Assembly: GCF_033110285.1 (NCBI RefSeq) | Contig: NZ_CP136995.1 | Location: forward strand, 496,001-560,000 | DNA length: 64,000 nt | Reading direction: 5' to 3' | DNA from: Ottowia sp. SB7-C50 | GTDB taxonomy: Bacteria > Pseudomonadota > Gammaproteobacteria > Burkholderiales > Burkholderiaceae_C | In this document: positions 16,950 to 26,219 of the stretch, in pieces | How the letters are laid out: each line of letters begins with the position of its first letter | Position numbering within the stretch: the stretch's first letter is position 1 | Program-made: the position numbers and the translations under genes | The notes under the pieces: generated by a model | The model's input: the letters and a program-made list of their open reading frames with translations, nothing else | The model's database searches: none | Told to the model about the DNA's origin: nothing

Positions 16950-19112
16950 ATGGCTGAGCGGTCTTTCGTTGAAGAGGTCAAGAAGCTGCGCCTGGGCGAA
17001 GGCGAAGTCTTCCGGGGCGAAGGCATCCTGGCCGTGACCAAGGCCTTGCTGGAATCCGGCGTGGCCTACGTCTGCGGCTACCAGGGCGCGCCCATTTCGC
17101 ACCTGATGGACGTGCTGGCCGACGCGCAGGACATCCTGACCGAACATGGCATCCGCTTCGAGAACAGCGCCAGCGAAGCCACCGCCGCCGCCACGCTGGC
17201 CGCCTCGGTCAACTACCCGCTGCGCGGCGCGGCCACCTTCAAGAGCACCGTGGGTACTAACGTGGCGTCCGACGCGCTGGCCAACCTGGCGTCGGGCGGG
17301 GTGACAGGCGGCGCGCTCATCATCGTGGGTGAGGACTATGGTGAAGGCTCGTCCATCATGCAGGAGCGCAGCCACGCCTTTGCCATGAAGTCGCAGATCT
17401 GGCTGCTCGACCCCCGGCCCAACCTGCCGTCGATCGTGAAGGCGGTGAAGGACGGCTTTGCCCTGTCGGAAGCCAGCCACACGCCGGTGATGCTGCAGTT
17501 ACGCATCCGCGCCTGCCACGTGCACGGGCAGTTCGTGGCCAGCGACAACCAGCGCTCCCCGTTCACGCTGCAAGAAGCGCTGGACCAGCCGCGCCGCGAC
17601 GTCAGCCGCATCGTGCTGCCGCCCGCCAGCTTTCAACACGAGCAGGAAAAGATCGCCGACCGTTGGCCCGCGGCGGTGCGCTTCATCGCCGAGCATCAGC
17701 TGAATGAATTTTTCTCTGAGCACGCCGACGACATCGGCATCATCGTGCAGGGCGGCAGCTACAACACGCTGCTGCGCGTGCTGGAGCGCCTGGGCCTGGC
17801 CGACATCTATGGCGAGAGCCAGGTACCGCTCTACGTCATGAACGTGGCCTATCCCGTGGTCGACGAGGAAGTGGTGCGCTTTTGTGAAGGCAAGCGCGCC
17901 GTGCTGATGGTCGAAGAAGGGCAGCCCAACTTCATCGAGCAGAACGTGGCCGCGATCCTGCGCCAGCAGGGTTCGACCACCGCGCTGCATGGCAAAGACG
18001 TATTGCCGAAGGCGGGCGAATACACGGCGGCGCAGGTCATGCGCGGCGTGCGGGCCTTTCTGGCACGCGTCGGCCGCAGCGCGCCTGTGGACTACCGGCT
18101 GCCCGAGCGGCAGATTCCGGTGCAGGCCGCATCCGCATTGCCCGCGGCCCCGGTGCATGCAAGGCCGCCTGGCTTTTGCACCGGCTGCCCCGAGCGCCCC
18201 ATCTTCACCGCCATGAAGCTGGTCGAGCGCGAACTGGGTGAACATCACGTCAGTGCCGACATCGGCTGTCACCTGTTCTCCATCCTGCCGCCGTTCAACC
18301 TGGGCAACACCACCATGGGCTACGGCCTGGGCGCGGCCGGCGCGGCGGCACTCACCGTGCCGGCCGGCAAGCGCGCCATCAGCGTCATGGGCGACGGCGG
18401 CTTCTGGCACAACGGGCTGACCAGCGGCATTGCCAATGCGGTGTTCAACCGCAGCGACAACCTGACCATCGTGGTCGACAACAGCTACACCTCGGCCACA
18501 GGCGGGCAGGACATCCTGTCGTCCGCCGCCGCGAACCCCACGCGCAGCACGGGCCACGCCATTGAGGCGGCAGTGCGCGGTGTCGGCGTGACCTGGGTGC
18601 GCACACTGCGCCGCACCTACGATCTGGGCGGCATGGTCAAGGCGCTGCGCGAGGCGCTGACCACGCCGCAGACCGGCCCCAAGGTGCTGATCGCGCAGAG
18701 CGAGTGCATGCTCAACAAGCAGCGCCGCGAAAAGCCGTTGAAGGCCAAGGCCGCCGCCGCGGGCGAGCGCGTGGTGCGCGAGCGCTTCGGTGTCGACGCT
18801 GATGTGTGCACCGGCGATCATTCCTGCATCCGCCTGTCGGGTTGCCCCTCGCTGTCGATCAAGCCCAACCCCGATCCGCTGCGCACCGACCCGGTCGCCA
18901 CCGTGCTCGATTCCTGCGTCGGCTGCGGCCTGTGCGGCGAGGTGGCGCACGCTGCGGTGCTGTGCCCGTCGTTCTACCAGACGCGCATCATCAGCAACCC
19001 CAGCCGCTGGGAGCGCTGGCGCGCCCGCCTCAGCGCGGCGGTGATTGCGCGCTTGCAGCGCCGCGCCGAACGACGGCGCGCGCGGCTGGCCTGGCCCGAG
19101 GTGGCGCCATGA
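16950..19112 (+). CDS. iorA: Indolepyruvate ferredoxin oxidoreductase alpha-like subunit (thiamine-diphosphate and 4Fe-4S)
   Basis: 720-residue protein of the IorA family, which oxidatively decarboxylates aryl-pyruvates to aryl-acetyl-CoA with ferredoxin as acceptor. The N-terminal pyrimidine-binding region contains GYQGAPISHLMDVL and FENSASEATAAATLAASVN. A thiamine-diphosphate region follows near residues 405-520 (CTGCPERPIF, SADIGCHLF, MGDGGFWHNGL, NSYTSATGGQD). The C-terminal ferredoxin domain has DHSCIRLSGCPSL and DSCVGCGLCGEVAHAAVLCP. First gene of the operon. No ribosome site is evident before ATG 16950. It overlaps the beta gene by ATGA. The role may be indole-3-pyruvate to indoleacetyl-CoA, but the substrate is inferred. 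Confidence 0.88.
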   Translation: MAERSFVEEVKKLRLGEGEVFRGEGILAVTKALLESGVAYVCGYQGAPISHLMDVLADAQDILTEHGIRFENSASEATAAATLAASVNYPLRGAATFKSTVGTNVASDALANLASGGVTGGALIIVGEDYGEGSSIMQERSHAFAMKSQIWLLDPRPNLPSIVKAVKDGFALSEASHTPVMLQLRIRACHVHGQFVASDNQRSPFTLQEALDQPRRDVSRIVLPPASFQHEQEKIADRWPAAVRFIAEHQLNEFFSEHADDIGIIVQGGSYNTLLRVLERLGLADIYGESQVPLYVMNVAYPVVDEEVVRFCEGKRAVLMVEEGQPNFIEQNVAAILRQQGSTTALHGKDVLPKAGEYTAAQVMRGVRAFLARVGRSAPVDYRLPERQIPVQAASALPAAPVHARPPGFCTGCPERPIFTAMKLVERELGEHHVSADIGCHLFSILPPFNLGNTTMGYGLGAAGAAALTVPAGKRAISVMGDGGFWHNGLTSGIANAVFNRSDNLTIVVDNSYTSATGGQDILSSAAANPTRSTGHAIEAAVRGVGVTWVRTLRRTYDLGGMVKALREALTTPQTGPKVLIAQSECMLNKQRREKPLKAKAAAAGERVVRERFGVDADVCTGDHSCIRLSGCPSLSIKPNPDPLRTDPVATVLDSCVGCGLCGEVAHAAVLCPSFYQTRIISNPSRWERWRARLSAAVIARLQRRAERRRARLAWPEVAP

Positions 19113-20602
19113 GCGCGCAGCCGATCAAGATCGCCATCCTGGCCATGGGCGGCGAAGGTGGTGGCGTGCTGGCCGACTGGATTGTCGACCTGGCTGAGCA
19201 GAATGGCCATATTGCGCAGACGACCTCGGTGCCCGGCGTGGCGCAGCGCACGGGCGCGACCATCTACTACCTGGAGCTGTACCCGCGCGCCGCCGCCGAC
19301 GCGGACGGGCGCGCGCCGGTGCTGGCCATGATGCCCTTGCCGGGCGACGTGGATGTGGTGCTGGCGTCCGAGGCCATGGAGGCTGCGCGCGCGGTCGAGC
19401 GCGGCCTGGTGACGCCCGAGCGCACCACACTGATTGCTTCCACCCACCGTGTCTACGCCATTGGCGAGAAGATGGCCATGGGAGACGCGCGCGTGGACAG
19501 CGCGGCGCTAATCGAGCAGAGCCGCCGCGCGGCCCGACGGCTGGTGGTGTTCGACATGGCGCGCACTGCAGAACAGGCGGGCAGCGTGATCAGCGCCGTG
19601 CTGTTCGGCGCGCTGGCCGGTGCGCAGGCGTTGCCGTTCGAGCCGCAGGCGTTCGAAGCGACTATCGAACGCGGCGATGTCGCGGTTGCTGCAAGTTTGA
19701 GAGCGTTCCGCGCAGGTCTGGCAAGCGCCAACGGCCAGAATGATTCGATAACAGAGCCTGCGCGCGCCAGCGGCCCGCGCACGGAGTCATCGCCCGGGCA
19801 AACCGATCCGGGCGTGGCGGCGCTGGTCGCACGCGTGCAGCAATTTCCCGCCGATGCCCGCTCACTCGTCACCGAGGGCGTGCGCAGGCTGGTCGATTAC
19901 CAGGACGTGGCATATGCCGCGCTCTATCTGGATCGCCTGCAGTCACTGGCATTCGTCCCGTCGGTTCAGGTCGAGGCCGCGCGTCATCTGGCGTTGTGGA
20001 TGTCCTACGAAGATACCATTCGCGTCGCCGATCTCAAGACCCGCTCCGCGCGGCTGGCGCGCGTGCATGATGAGTCGCGGCGCACGGCCGGGCAACTGGT
20101 GCAGGTGCAGGAATTCCTCAAGCCCGGCATGCAGGAAATCTGCGACACCTTGCCGCCGTCGCTGGCGCGCTGGGTCGAGGGGAGCGGGGCGCTGCGTCGC
20201 TTGATCGAGCGCGTCACCCAGGATGGCAGTGTCGTGCGGACCAGCTCGCTGACGGGTTTTCTGCTGCTCTACGGGCTGGCCGGCTTGAGGCGCTGGCGGC
20301 GCGGCACGCGTCGCTTTCAGCTGGAAAACCAGCGCATCGAGCAGTGGTTGGCACAGGCTGTGAACGCGGCGCGCATCGATGCGCCGCTGGCCATCGAAAT
20401 CCTGCGCTGCCAGCGGCTGCTGAAAGGTTATGGCGGCACGCATGAACGCGGCTGGCACAATTTCAACGCCGTATTGAGCGCTGCGCTCGAACAGCCCACC
20501 GCGGCGGCGCACACGCTGCGAAACTTGCGCGACGCTGCCCTGGCCGACGAAGGGGGCGTAGCGCTTGGCGCGGCGCTTTCGGGCCTGAAACCCGCTTTAT
20601 GA
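19109..20602 (+). CDS. iorB: Indolepyruvate ferredoxin oxidoreductase beta-like subunit, long form
   Basis: 497-residue partner of the alpha subunit. ATG 19109 overlaps the alpha stop codon. The pyruvate-ferredoxin-oxidoreductase gamma-type domain covers about residues 1-200 (ILAMGGEGGGVLADWIVDLA, TSVPGVAQRTGATIYY). The remaining C-terminal part (about 260-495) is an extra domain of the DUF6537 kind with VTEGVRRLVDYQDVAYAALYL and RLLKGYGGTHERGWHNF. A low-complexity stretch near residues 205-235 separates the two. The archaeal beta subunit is only about 200 residues, so this is the long proteobacterial version. Confidence 0.87.
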   Translation: MSAQPIKIAILAMGGEGGGVLADWIVDLAEQNGHIAQTTSVPGVAQRTGATIYYLELYPRAAADADGRAPVLAMMPLPGDVDVVLASEAMEAARAVERGLVTPERTTLIASTHRVYAIGEKMAMGDARVDSAALIEQSRRAARRLVVFDMARTAEQAGSVISAVLFGALAGAQALPFEPQAFEATIERGDVAVAASLRAFRAGLASANGQNDSITEPARASGPRTESSPGQTDPGVAALVARVQQFPADARSLVTEGVRRLVDYQDVAYAALYLDRLQSLAFVPSVQVEAARHLALWMSYEDTIRVADLKTRSARLARVHDESRRTAGQLVQVQEFLKPGMQEICDTLPPSLARWVEGSGALRRLIERVTQDGSVVRTSSLTGFLLLYGLAGLRRWRRGTRRFQLENQRIEQWLAQAVNAARIDAPLAIEILRCQRLLKGYGGTHERGWHNFNAVLSAALEQPTAAAHTLRNLRDAALADEGGVALGAALSGLKPAL

Positions 20603-21582
20603 GAAATGCCATGGATCAGCTTGCCCTGGTGGTGACCCGCATTCGCAGCCTGAACCCCTGGGTGCGTGAACTGGTCTTGCGTGCCGCCGATGGCGCCACG
20701 CTGCCCGGCTTTACCGCCGGTGCGCACATTCGCGTGCAGGTCGAGGCTGCGGGTGCCTCCGACTGGCGCGACTATTCGCTCATCGACACCAAGGACGGGG
20801 AAGACGGCTCACCGAGCAGCTACCGCATCGCTGTGCGGCGAGACGACACCGGGCGCGGCGGCTCTCGCTACATGCACGAGCAGGTGCAAGAGGGTGATGT
20901 GGTTCAGGTGCAGACACCCAAGAACGACTTTCCCCTGCACGACCATGCGGGCGCTGCCGTCCTGCTGGCGGGCGGCATTGGCGTGACACCGCTGGTCAGC
21001 ATGGCGGCGCGGCTGCGCGCCCAAGCGCGGCCGCTGCGCATGCATTACGCCGTGCGCGACACGGAGTCGCTGGCGTACCAGGACGAGTTGTCGGCGCTGC
21101 TGGGCGACGATCTGCAGATGCATGTCGATCAGCACGCGGGCGGGCCACTGGATGTGGCGGCGATCTTGTCGCGTTGCGCGGCGCACGAGCAGGTTTACGT
21201 GTGCGGTCCCAAGCCGATGCTCGACGCCGTATTGGCGCGCGCTGCACAACTCGGCTGGCCACCCGAGCGCGTGCATTTCGAGCTGTTCGCACCGCCCGTG
21301 GTCCAACAAGGCGACCAGGTGTTCGAGGTCGAGCTGGCGCAAAGCGGCCAGCGGTTCGAGGTGCCGACCGACCGGTCGATTCTGGACGTGTTGATCGATG
21401 CCGGGTGCGACCCGATGTTCGACTGCAAGCGCGGCGAGTGTGGCGTGTGCGCGTTGCCGGTGATCGAGGGCGAGGTCGATCATCGCGACTACGTGCTGAC
21501 GGCCAGCGAGCGCGCCGCCGGCAACGTGATGCAGATCTGCGTATCGCGGGCCAAGGGCCGGCGACTGGTGCTCGACCTTTGA
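20599..21582 (+). CDS. Oxygenase reductase: FNR-type flavin domain plus C-terminal 2Fe-2S ferredoxin (vanillate demethylase reductase-like)
   Basis: 327-residue electron-transfer component of a two-component Rieske oxygenase. Flavin domain: RDYSLIDT near residues 57-64 and GRGGSRYMHEQV near 85-96. NAD(P)H domain: LLAGGIGVTPLVSMA near 122-136 and VYVCGPKPMLDAV near 199-211. The plant-type 2Fe-2S cluster has Cys276, Cys281, Cys284 and Cys314, the standard C-x4-C-x2-C-x29-C spacing. It overlaps the beta-subunit gene by four bases; a second ATG (20611) could also be used. It should reduce the Rieske oxygenase encoded immediately downstream. Confidence 0.92.
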   Translation: MRNAMDQLALVVTRIRSLNPWVRELVLRAADGATLPGFTAGAHIRVQVEAAGASDWRDYSLIDTKDGEDGSPSSYRIAVRRDDTGRGGSRYMHEQVQEGDVVQVQTPKNDFPLHDHAGAAVLLAGGIGVTPLVSMAARLRAQARPLRMHYAVRDTESLAYQDELSALLGDDLQMHVDQHAGGPLDVAAILSRCAAHEQVYVCGPKPMLDAVLARAAQLGWPPERVHFELFAPPVVQQGDQVFEVELAQSGQRFEVPTDRSILDVLIDAGCDPMFDCKRGECGVCALPVIEGEVDHRDYVLTASERAAGNVMQICVSRAKGRRLVLDL

Positions 21583-21593
21583 GGGAGCGACCC

Positions 21594-22913
21594 ATGAACA
21601 AGTACCGAGACAACCCCGAAGCCATCCAGGCGCTGGTGCGCCCTGGCGAGGTGCACAAGGACCTGTACATCGACCCTGAGTTGTTCGATCTGGAGATGGA
21701 GCAGCTGTTCGCCAACACATGGGTCTATGTGGGCCACGCCAGCCAGGTGCCGCAGCCGGGCGACTATTTCACCACCACCGTGGGCACCGAGCCGGTGGTG
21801 ATGGTGCGCCATACCGACCGCAGCGTGCGCGTGCTGGTCAACCGCTGTCCGCACAAGGGTGTGCAGGTGGCGGGCGGCACCTGCGGCAACACCGGCAAGT
21901 TCTTTCGTTGCCCGTATCACGCATGGACGTTCAAGACCGATGGGTCCTTGCTTTCACTGCCGCTGCGCAAGGGCTACGAGAACACGGGCTTCGAGGACTG
22001 TGAGGCCAGCAAAGGCATGGCAGCTGCAGGCGCTGTGCATGTATATCGCGACTTCGTGTTCTGCCGACTGGCCCCGCAGGGTATTTCGTTCGAGGACTTC
22101 TTTGGCGCGTCGCTGTCCACCATCGACAACATGGTCGACCGCTCACCCGAAGGCCGGCTGGAAGTGGCGGGCGGGGTGCTGCGCTACATGCACCCCTGCA
22201 ACTGGAAGATGCTGGTCGACAACCAGACCGACACCTGCCATCCCATGGTGGCGCACGAGTCGTCGGCCGGCACGGCGGTAGCGGTATGGAGCCGCGCGCC
22301 CGAAGGCACGCCCAAGCCCATGGCGGTGGAGCAGTTCGCGCCGTTTATGAGCCCGTACGAATTCTTCGAGAAGATGGGCATCCGCGTGTGGGACAACGGG
22401 CACGGCCACACCGGCGTGGCCGACTCGATCCACGCCGCTTATTCGCCGGTGCCAGGCTATTGGGAGCAAATGGTGGCTGCCTATGGCGAAGAGCGCGCCC
22501 AGGCCATCCTGGGCGACGTGCGGCACAACACGGTGTACTTTCCCAACATCATGGTCAAGGGGCCGATCCAGACGCTGCGGGTGTTTAAGCCGGTCGCGGT
22601 GGACCGCACGCTGGTCGAATCGTGGACGTTCCGGCTGGTGGGCGCGCCCGACCTGCTGCTGGAGCGCACCTGCATGTACAACCGGCTCATCAACGCGCCC
22701 ACGTCGGTGGTGGGCCACGACGACCTGGAGATGTACGAACGTGCCCAGCAGGCTCTCAAGGCCCGCGGACGAGATTGGATCAACGTGGCGCGGCTGCTGG
22801 AGCCGGGTGAGCCCGACACGCCCGAGGCGGTGGTCAACGGCACCAGCGAGCGCCAGATGCGCAATCAGTTTCAGGCCTGGGCGCGTTTCATGACGGCGGG
22901 GGTACACACATGA
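21594..22913 (+). CDS. Rieske non-heme iron aromatic oxygenase, large (alpha) subunit
   Basis: 439-residue catalytic subunit of a ring-hydroxylating oxygenase. The Rieske 2Fe-2S ligands are Cys85, His87, Cys106 and His109 (CPHKGV...CPYHAW). The mononuclear iron site is D213-x2-H216-x4-H221 within VDNQTDTCHPMVAH, so bridging Asp and both His are present. The start is ATG 21594 after GAGGGAG. Reductase upstream and small subunit downstream (ATGA overlap) make a complete system. In the auxin interpretation it oxygenates the indole ring of indoleacetate or its CoA ester; other bicyclic aromatic acids are possible. Confidence 0.95.
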   Translation: MNKYRDNPEAIQALVRPGEVHKDLYIDPELFDLEMEQLFANTWVYVGHASQVPQPGDYFTTTVGTEPVVMVRHTDRSVRVLVNRCPHKGVQVAGGTCGNTGKFFRCPYHAWTFKTDGSLLSLPLRKGYENTGFEDCEASKGMAAAGAVHVYRDFVFCRLAPQGISFEDFFGASLSTIDNMVDRSPEGRLEVAGGVLRYMHPCNWKMLVDNQTDTCHPMVAHESSAGTAVAVWSRAPEGTPKPMAVEQFAPFMSPYEFFEKMGIRVWDNGHGHTGVADSIHAAYSPVPGYWEQMVAAYGEERAQAILGDVRHNTVYFPNIMVKGPIQTLRVFKPVAVDRTLVESWTFRLVGAPDLLLERTCMYNRLINAPTSVVGHDDLEMYERAQQALKARGRDWINVARLLEPGEPDTPEAVVNGTSERQMRNQFQAWARFMTAGVHT

Positions 22914-23413
22914 GCACGCTGATGTTGGATTCGACCCTGGTCATCGAGCGCGAACTGGTGCAGTTTGTTTACCGCGAAGCGAGCCTGCTCGATCAGGCGC
23001 GCTACACCGAATGGCTTGACCTGTTTGCCGACGACGGCAGGTACTGGATGCCACTGTCTCACGGCCAGACGGACGTCAAGCTGCACACCTCGCTCATGTT
23101 GGAAGACAAGCTGCTGCTGGGCATCCGCATTGAACGTCTGGCGGGCGCACGCACCTATTCGCAGCAGCCGCCCAGCCGCTGCCACCATTTGCTGCAGCAA
23201 CCCGAAGTGTTGAGCCGCGACGATGCCGCGGGCCGCTACCAGTTGCGCACGTCGTTCCACTACGTCGAGACGCGCAAGGACGACCAGTTTCTGCTCGCCG
23301 GCTGGGCCACGCACGATCTGGTGCGCGTGGAAGGGGCTCTGCGCATCGCGCTCAAGCGCGTTGACCTGATCAACTGCGACGCGGCATTTGGCAACATCTG
23401 CCTGTTTCCATGA
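22910..23413 (+). CDS. Aromatic-ring-hydroxylating dioxygenase small (beta) subunit
   Basis: 167-residue NTF2/SnoaL-fold structural subunit of the Rieske oxygenase. Family features are the N-terminal VYREASLLDQARYTEWLDLF, DDGRYWMP near residues 43-50, HTSLMLEDKLLLGIRIERL and the C-terminal RVDLINCDAAFGNICLF. It has no cofactor residues, as expected. It overlaps the alpha gene by ATGA, implying coupled synthesis of equal amounts. Confidence 0.93.
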   Translation: MSTLMLDSTLVIERELVQFVYREASLLDQARYTEWLDLFADDGRYWMPLSHGQTDVKLHTSLMLEDKLLLGIRIERLAGARTYSQQPPSRCHHLLQQPEVLSRDDAAGRYQLRTSFHYVETRKDDQFLLAGWATHDLVRVEGALRIALKRVDLINCDAAFGNICLFP

Positions 23414-23423
23414 GGCGGTGCCG

Positions 23424-25034
23424 ATGAGCCTGCTGCCACCGCTGTCGTCCCTGTTCGCGCCGCCCGATCGCAGCGTGCCGGTCATGCTTGCACGGCAGGC
23501 CGCGCAATACGGCGATCGGCCCTTGCTGGTGTTTGGCGATGTGCGCTGGAGCTATGCCGAGGTGCGGCAGATCGCTGCGGCCTACGGTGGTGCACTGCGC
23601 CGCGCCGGCATTTTGGCGGGCGACCGGGTGGCGCTGCTGTGCTCCAACCGGCCCGAGTTCATGCAGGCCCTGCTGGGCTGTGCCTGGGTGGGCGCGGTGG
23701 CGGTGCCCATCAACGTCGCGGCGCGCGGCGCCCAGTTGCGCCACATTCTGGGCAACTCGGGCGCACGCTTGCTGGTGACCGAAGTTGAAGGGCTGGCCGC
23801 TGTGCGGCAGCTGGAGGGCGATGCCCTTGCGCTGGAGCGCGTCTGGCTGGTGGATGCCAACACGGCCGAGCCCAGTGTCGGCGCGGGCCTGGTGGTCGAC
23901 CCGTTTCCCGAGCAGCCCGGTGCGGCGGTCGATCCTGCGACCGTGCAGCCGGGTGACACGCTGGCGATTCTCTATACCTCCGGCACCACCGGCCTGTCCA
24001 AAGGCGTGTGCTGCCCGCACGCGCAGTATTTCTGGTGGGGCGTGCACAGCGCGCACTTGCTGGGTATTGGTGAGGGCCAGATCCTGCACACCACGCTGCC
24101 GCTGTTTCACACCAACGCGCTTAACGCGTTCTTCCAGGCGCTGCTGACCGGCTCGACCCTGGTGGTGGAAAAGCGCTTTTCCGCGTCGGCGTTCTGGGAT
24201 GCGCTGGCGCGCCACCAGGCCACCGTCACCTATGTGCTGGGCGCGATGGTGCCGATTCTGCTGGCGCGCGATCCGGGACCGAGCGACAACGCCCATCGCG
24301 TGCGTGTGGCCCTGGCACCGGGTGTGCCGCCGCAGTTCCTGGGCGAGTTCACGCAGCGCTTCGGCATGCAACTGCTGGAAGGCTACGGCTCGACCGAGAC
24401 CAACTTCGTCATCGGCGCCACGCTGGGCGAACAACGCGCGGGCACCATGGGCCGCGTGCGCGCCGGCTTCGAAGCCCGTGTGGTGGACGAGCAGGACAAC
24501 GAACTGCCGCACGGCGAGGCGGGTGAATTGGTGCTGCGCGCCGACGAGCCCTTTTCGTTTGCCACCGGCTACTTCGGCATGGCCGACAAGACCGTCGAGG
24601 CCTGGCGCAACCTGTGGTTTCACACGGGCGACCGCGTGATACGCGACGAAGCGGGTTATTTCCGCTTCGTTGATCGCCTGAAGGACGCCATCCGGCGCCG
24701 CGGCGAGAACATCTCGTCCTACGAGGTCGAACAGGTGCTGATGAGCCACCCGTGCATCGAAGTGGCTGCGGTGTATCCGGTGCGCAGCGAACTGGCCGAA
24801 GACGAGGTCATGGCGGCCATCGTGGTGCGCGAGGGCGACCGGCTGGACGAAATCGAGCTGATGAAGTTCTGCGAGCCGCGCATGGCCTATTTCGCCGTGC
24901 CGCGCTATGTTGAATTTGTGCGCCAGTTGCCAGCCACCGAGAACGGCAAGGTGCAGAAATTCAAGCTGCGTGAGCGCGGCGTCACCGCCGCTACCTGGGA
25001 CCGCGAAGCGGCAGGCTACAAGCTGGTGCGCTGA
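23424..25034 (+). CDS. AMP-dependent acyl/aryl-CoA ligase
   Basis: 536-residue adenylate-forming ligase. ATG 23424 is chosen; the 12 codons before it overlap no signal and a GAGGCGG ribosome site fits this start. Motifs: YTSGTTGLSKGVCC near residue 185, LEGYGSTETNFV, WFHTGDRVIRDE, FVDRLKDAIRRRGENISSYEVE and the catalytic Lys in ENGKVQKFKL. The sequence is closest in style to the medium-chain/carnitine-CoA ligase branch. Next to the oxygenase it probably activates the operon's substrate acid (for example indoleacetate) or an oxygenated product to its CoA ester. Confidence 0.9.
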   Translation: MSLLPPLSSLFAPPDRSVPVMLARQAAQYGDRPLLVFGDVRWSYAEVRQIAAAYGGALRRAGILAGDRVALLCSNRPEFMQALLGCAWVGAVAVPINVAARGAQLRHILGNSGARLLVTEVEGLAAVRQLEGDALALERVWLVDANTAEPSVGAGLVVDPFPEQPGAAVDPATVQPGDTLAILYTSGTTGLSKGVCCPHAQYFWWGVHSAHLLGIGEGQILHTTLPLFHTNALNAFFQALLTGSTLVVEKRFSASAFWDALARHQATVTYVLGAMVPILLARDPGPSDNAHRVRVALAPGVPPQFLGEFTQRFGMQLLEGYGSTETNFVIGATLGEQRAGTMGRVRAGFEARVVDEQDNELPHGEAGELVLRADEPFSFATGYFGMADKTVEAWRNLWFHTGDRVIRDEAGYFRFVDRLKDAIRRRGENISSYEVEQVLMSHPCIEVAAVYPVRSELAEDEVMAAIVVREGDRLDEIELMKFCEPRMAYFAVPRYVEFVRQLPATENGKVQKFKLRERGVTAATWDREAAGYKLVR

Positions 25035-25040
25035 GGAATC

Positions 25041-26219
25041 ATGGCCCATCCCATCCTGCGTCGCGGCTATGAAGGCGTGGCCGTGGCCGTGCCGATCACG
25101 GTGCCGTACCGGCGCTACGCGACCGAGGGTGCACACTGGTTTCTGGGCCAGGCGGTGAAGGCCTTGGTGTCGACCAGCGGCATCGACAAGGCGGACATCG
25201 ATGGCCTGGCGGTCAGCAGCTTTTCGCTGGCGCCCGACACCGCGGTTGGCGTCACGCAGCACTTGGGCATGAGCCCGCGCTGGCTGGACCACCTGCCGAC
25301 TGGCGGCGCGTCGGGCGTGATGGCGTTGCGCCGTGCGGCGCGTGCCGTGCAGGCGGGCGATGCCAACGTGGTGGCTTGCGTCGCTGCGGACACTAACCAC
25401 GTGGATTCGTTCAGACAGACGCTGGGGGGCTTCAGCCAGTTCGCGCGCGACGCCACGTACCCGTACGGATCGGGCGGCCCCAACTCGGTGTTCGCCATGA
25501 TCACCGCACATTACATGCGCACCTTTGGCGCTACGCGCGAGGACTTCGGCCGCATCGCGGTCAGCCAGCGCGCCAACGCATTGCGCAACCCCAACGCGCT
25601 GTTCAAGAAGCCGCTGACGCTGGACGAATACATGGCGGCCAAGGCCATCTCGGAGCCCCTGCACCTGTTCGACTGCGTGATGCCATGTGCCGGGGCAGAT
25701 GCCTTCCTGGTGATGAGCGAAGCGCGCGCGCGTGACCTCGGCCTGCCTTACGCGCAGGTGCGCGGCGCCATCGAGCGGCACAACGCCTATGCCGACGATC
25801 CCATCATGCTGCGCGGTGGCTGGCGCGTGGATCGGGACGAGCTTTACGCCATGGCCGGGATTGGGCCGGACGCCATCGACTTCATCCAGACCTATGACGA
25901 CTATCCGGTGGTGGTCATGATGCACTTCGAGGATCTTGGCTTCTGCGAAAAGGGCGAGGGGCCAGCCTTCGTGCGGCAGAAGACGCTCACCTGGGACGGC
26001 GCCTTCCCCAACAACACCAGCGGCGGCCAGCTGTCGGTGGGGCAGGCGGGTGCCGCAGGGGGCTTTCTCGGCATGGTCGAGGCGCTGCGCCAACTGACGG
26101 GCACAGCCGGCGAGCGCAGCGTGCCGGATGCGATGACCGGATTGGTGTGCGGCTTCGGCATGGTGACCTATGACCGTTGCCTGTGCACCGGCGCCGTCAT
26201 TCTGGGAGCCGCCGGATGA
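25041..26219 (+). CDS. Thiolase-like protein (SCP-x/non-specific lipid-transfer type) lacking canonical catalytic residues
   Basis: 392-residue thiolase-fold protein of the type that partners DUF35 proteins. The usual nucleophile motif CxSG is replaced by TGGASG at residues 87-92, with Gly89 where Cys is expected. The C-terminal GHPxGATG motif is GQAGAAGG at 334-341, with Gln335 for His. The dimer and substrate features seem kept (NNTSGGQLSVG, TYDDYPVVVMMHFEDLG). It may therefore act as an aldolase-like or retro-Claisen lyase with other residues, as steroid side-chain thiolase-like aldolases do with DUF35 partners. It overlaps the DUF35 fusion by ATGA, which supports a complex. Confidence 0.87.
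   Translation: MAHPILRRGYEGVAVAVPITVPYRRYATEGAHWFLGQAVKALVSTSGIDKADIDGLAVSSFSLAPDTAVGVTQHLGMSPRWLDHLPTGGASGVMALRRAARAVQAGDANVVACVAADTNHVDSFRQTLGGFSQFARDATYPYGSGGPNSVFAMITAHYMRTFGATREDFGRIAVSQRANALRNPNALFKKPLTLDEYMAAKAISEPLHLFDCVMPCAGADAFLVMSEARARDLGLPYAQVRGAIERHNAYADDPIMLRGGWRVDRDELYAMAGIGPDAIDFIQTYDDYPVVVMMHFEDLGFCEKGEGPAFVRQKTLTWDGAFPNNTSGGQLSVGQAGAAGGFLGMVEALRQLTGTAGERSVPDAMTGLVCGFGMVTYDRCLCTGAVILGAAG

Noticed and set aside
17499..18950. 483-codon minus frame antisense to the IorA-like gene
   Set aside because: Composition is typical of a shadow frame and the plus-strand gene has complete family motifs.
23370..26093. 907-codon open frame on the minus strand
   Set aside because: It lies entirely antisense to the CoA ligase and thiolase-like genes, has shadow-like composition rich in His, Arg, Gln and Ala, and shows no domain. 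High-GC third positions keep it open.
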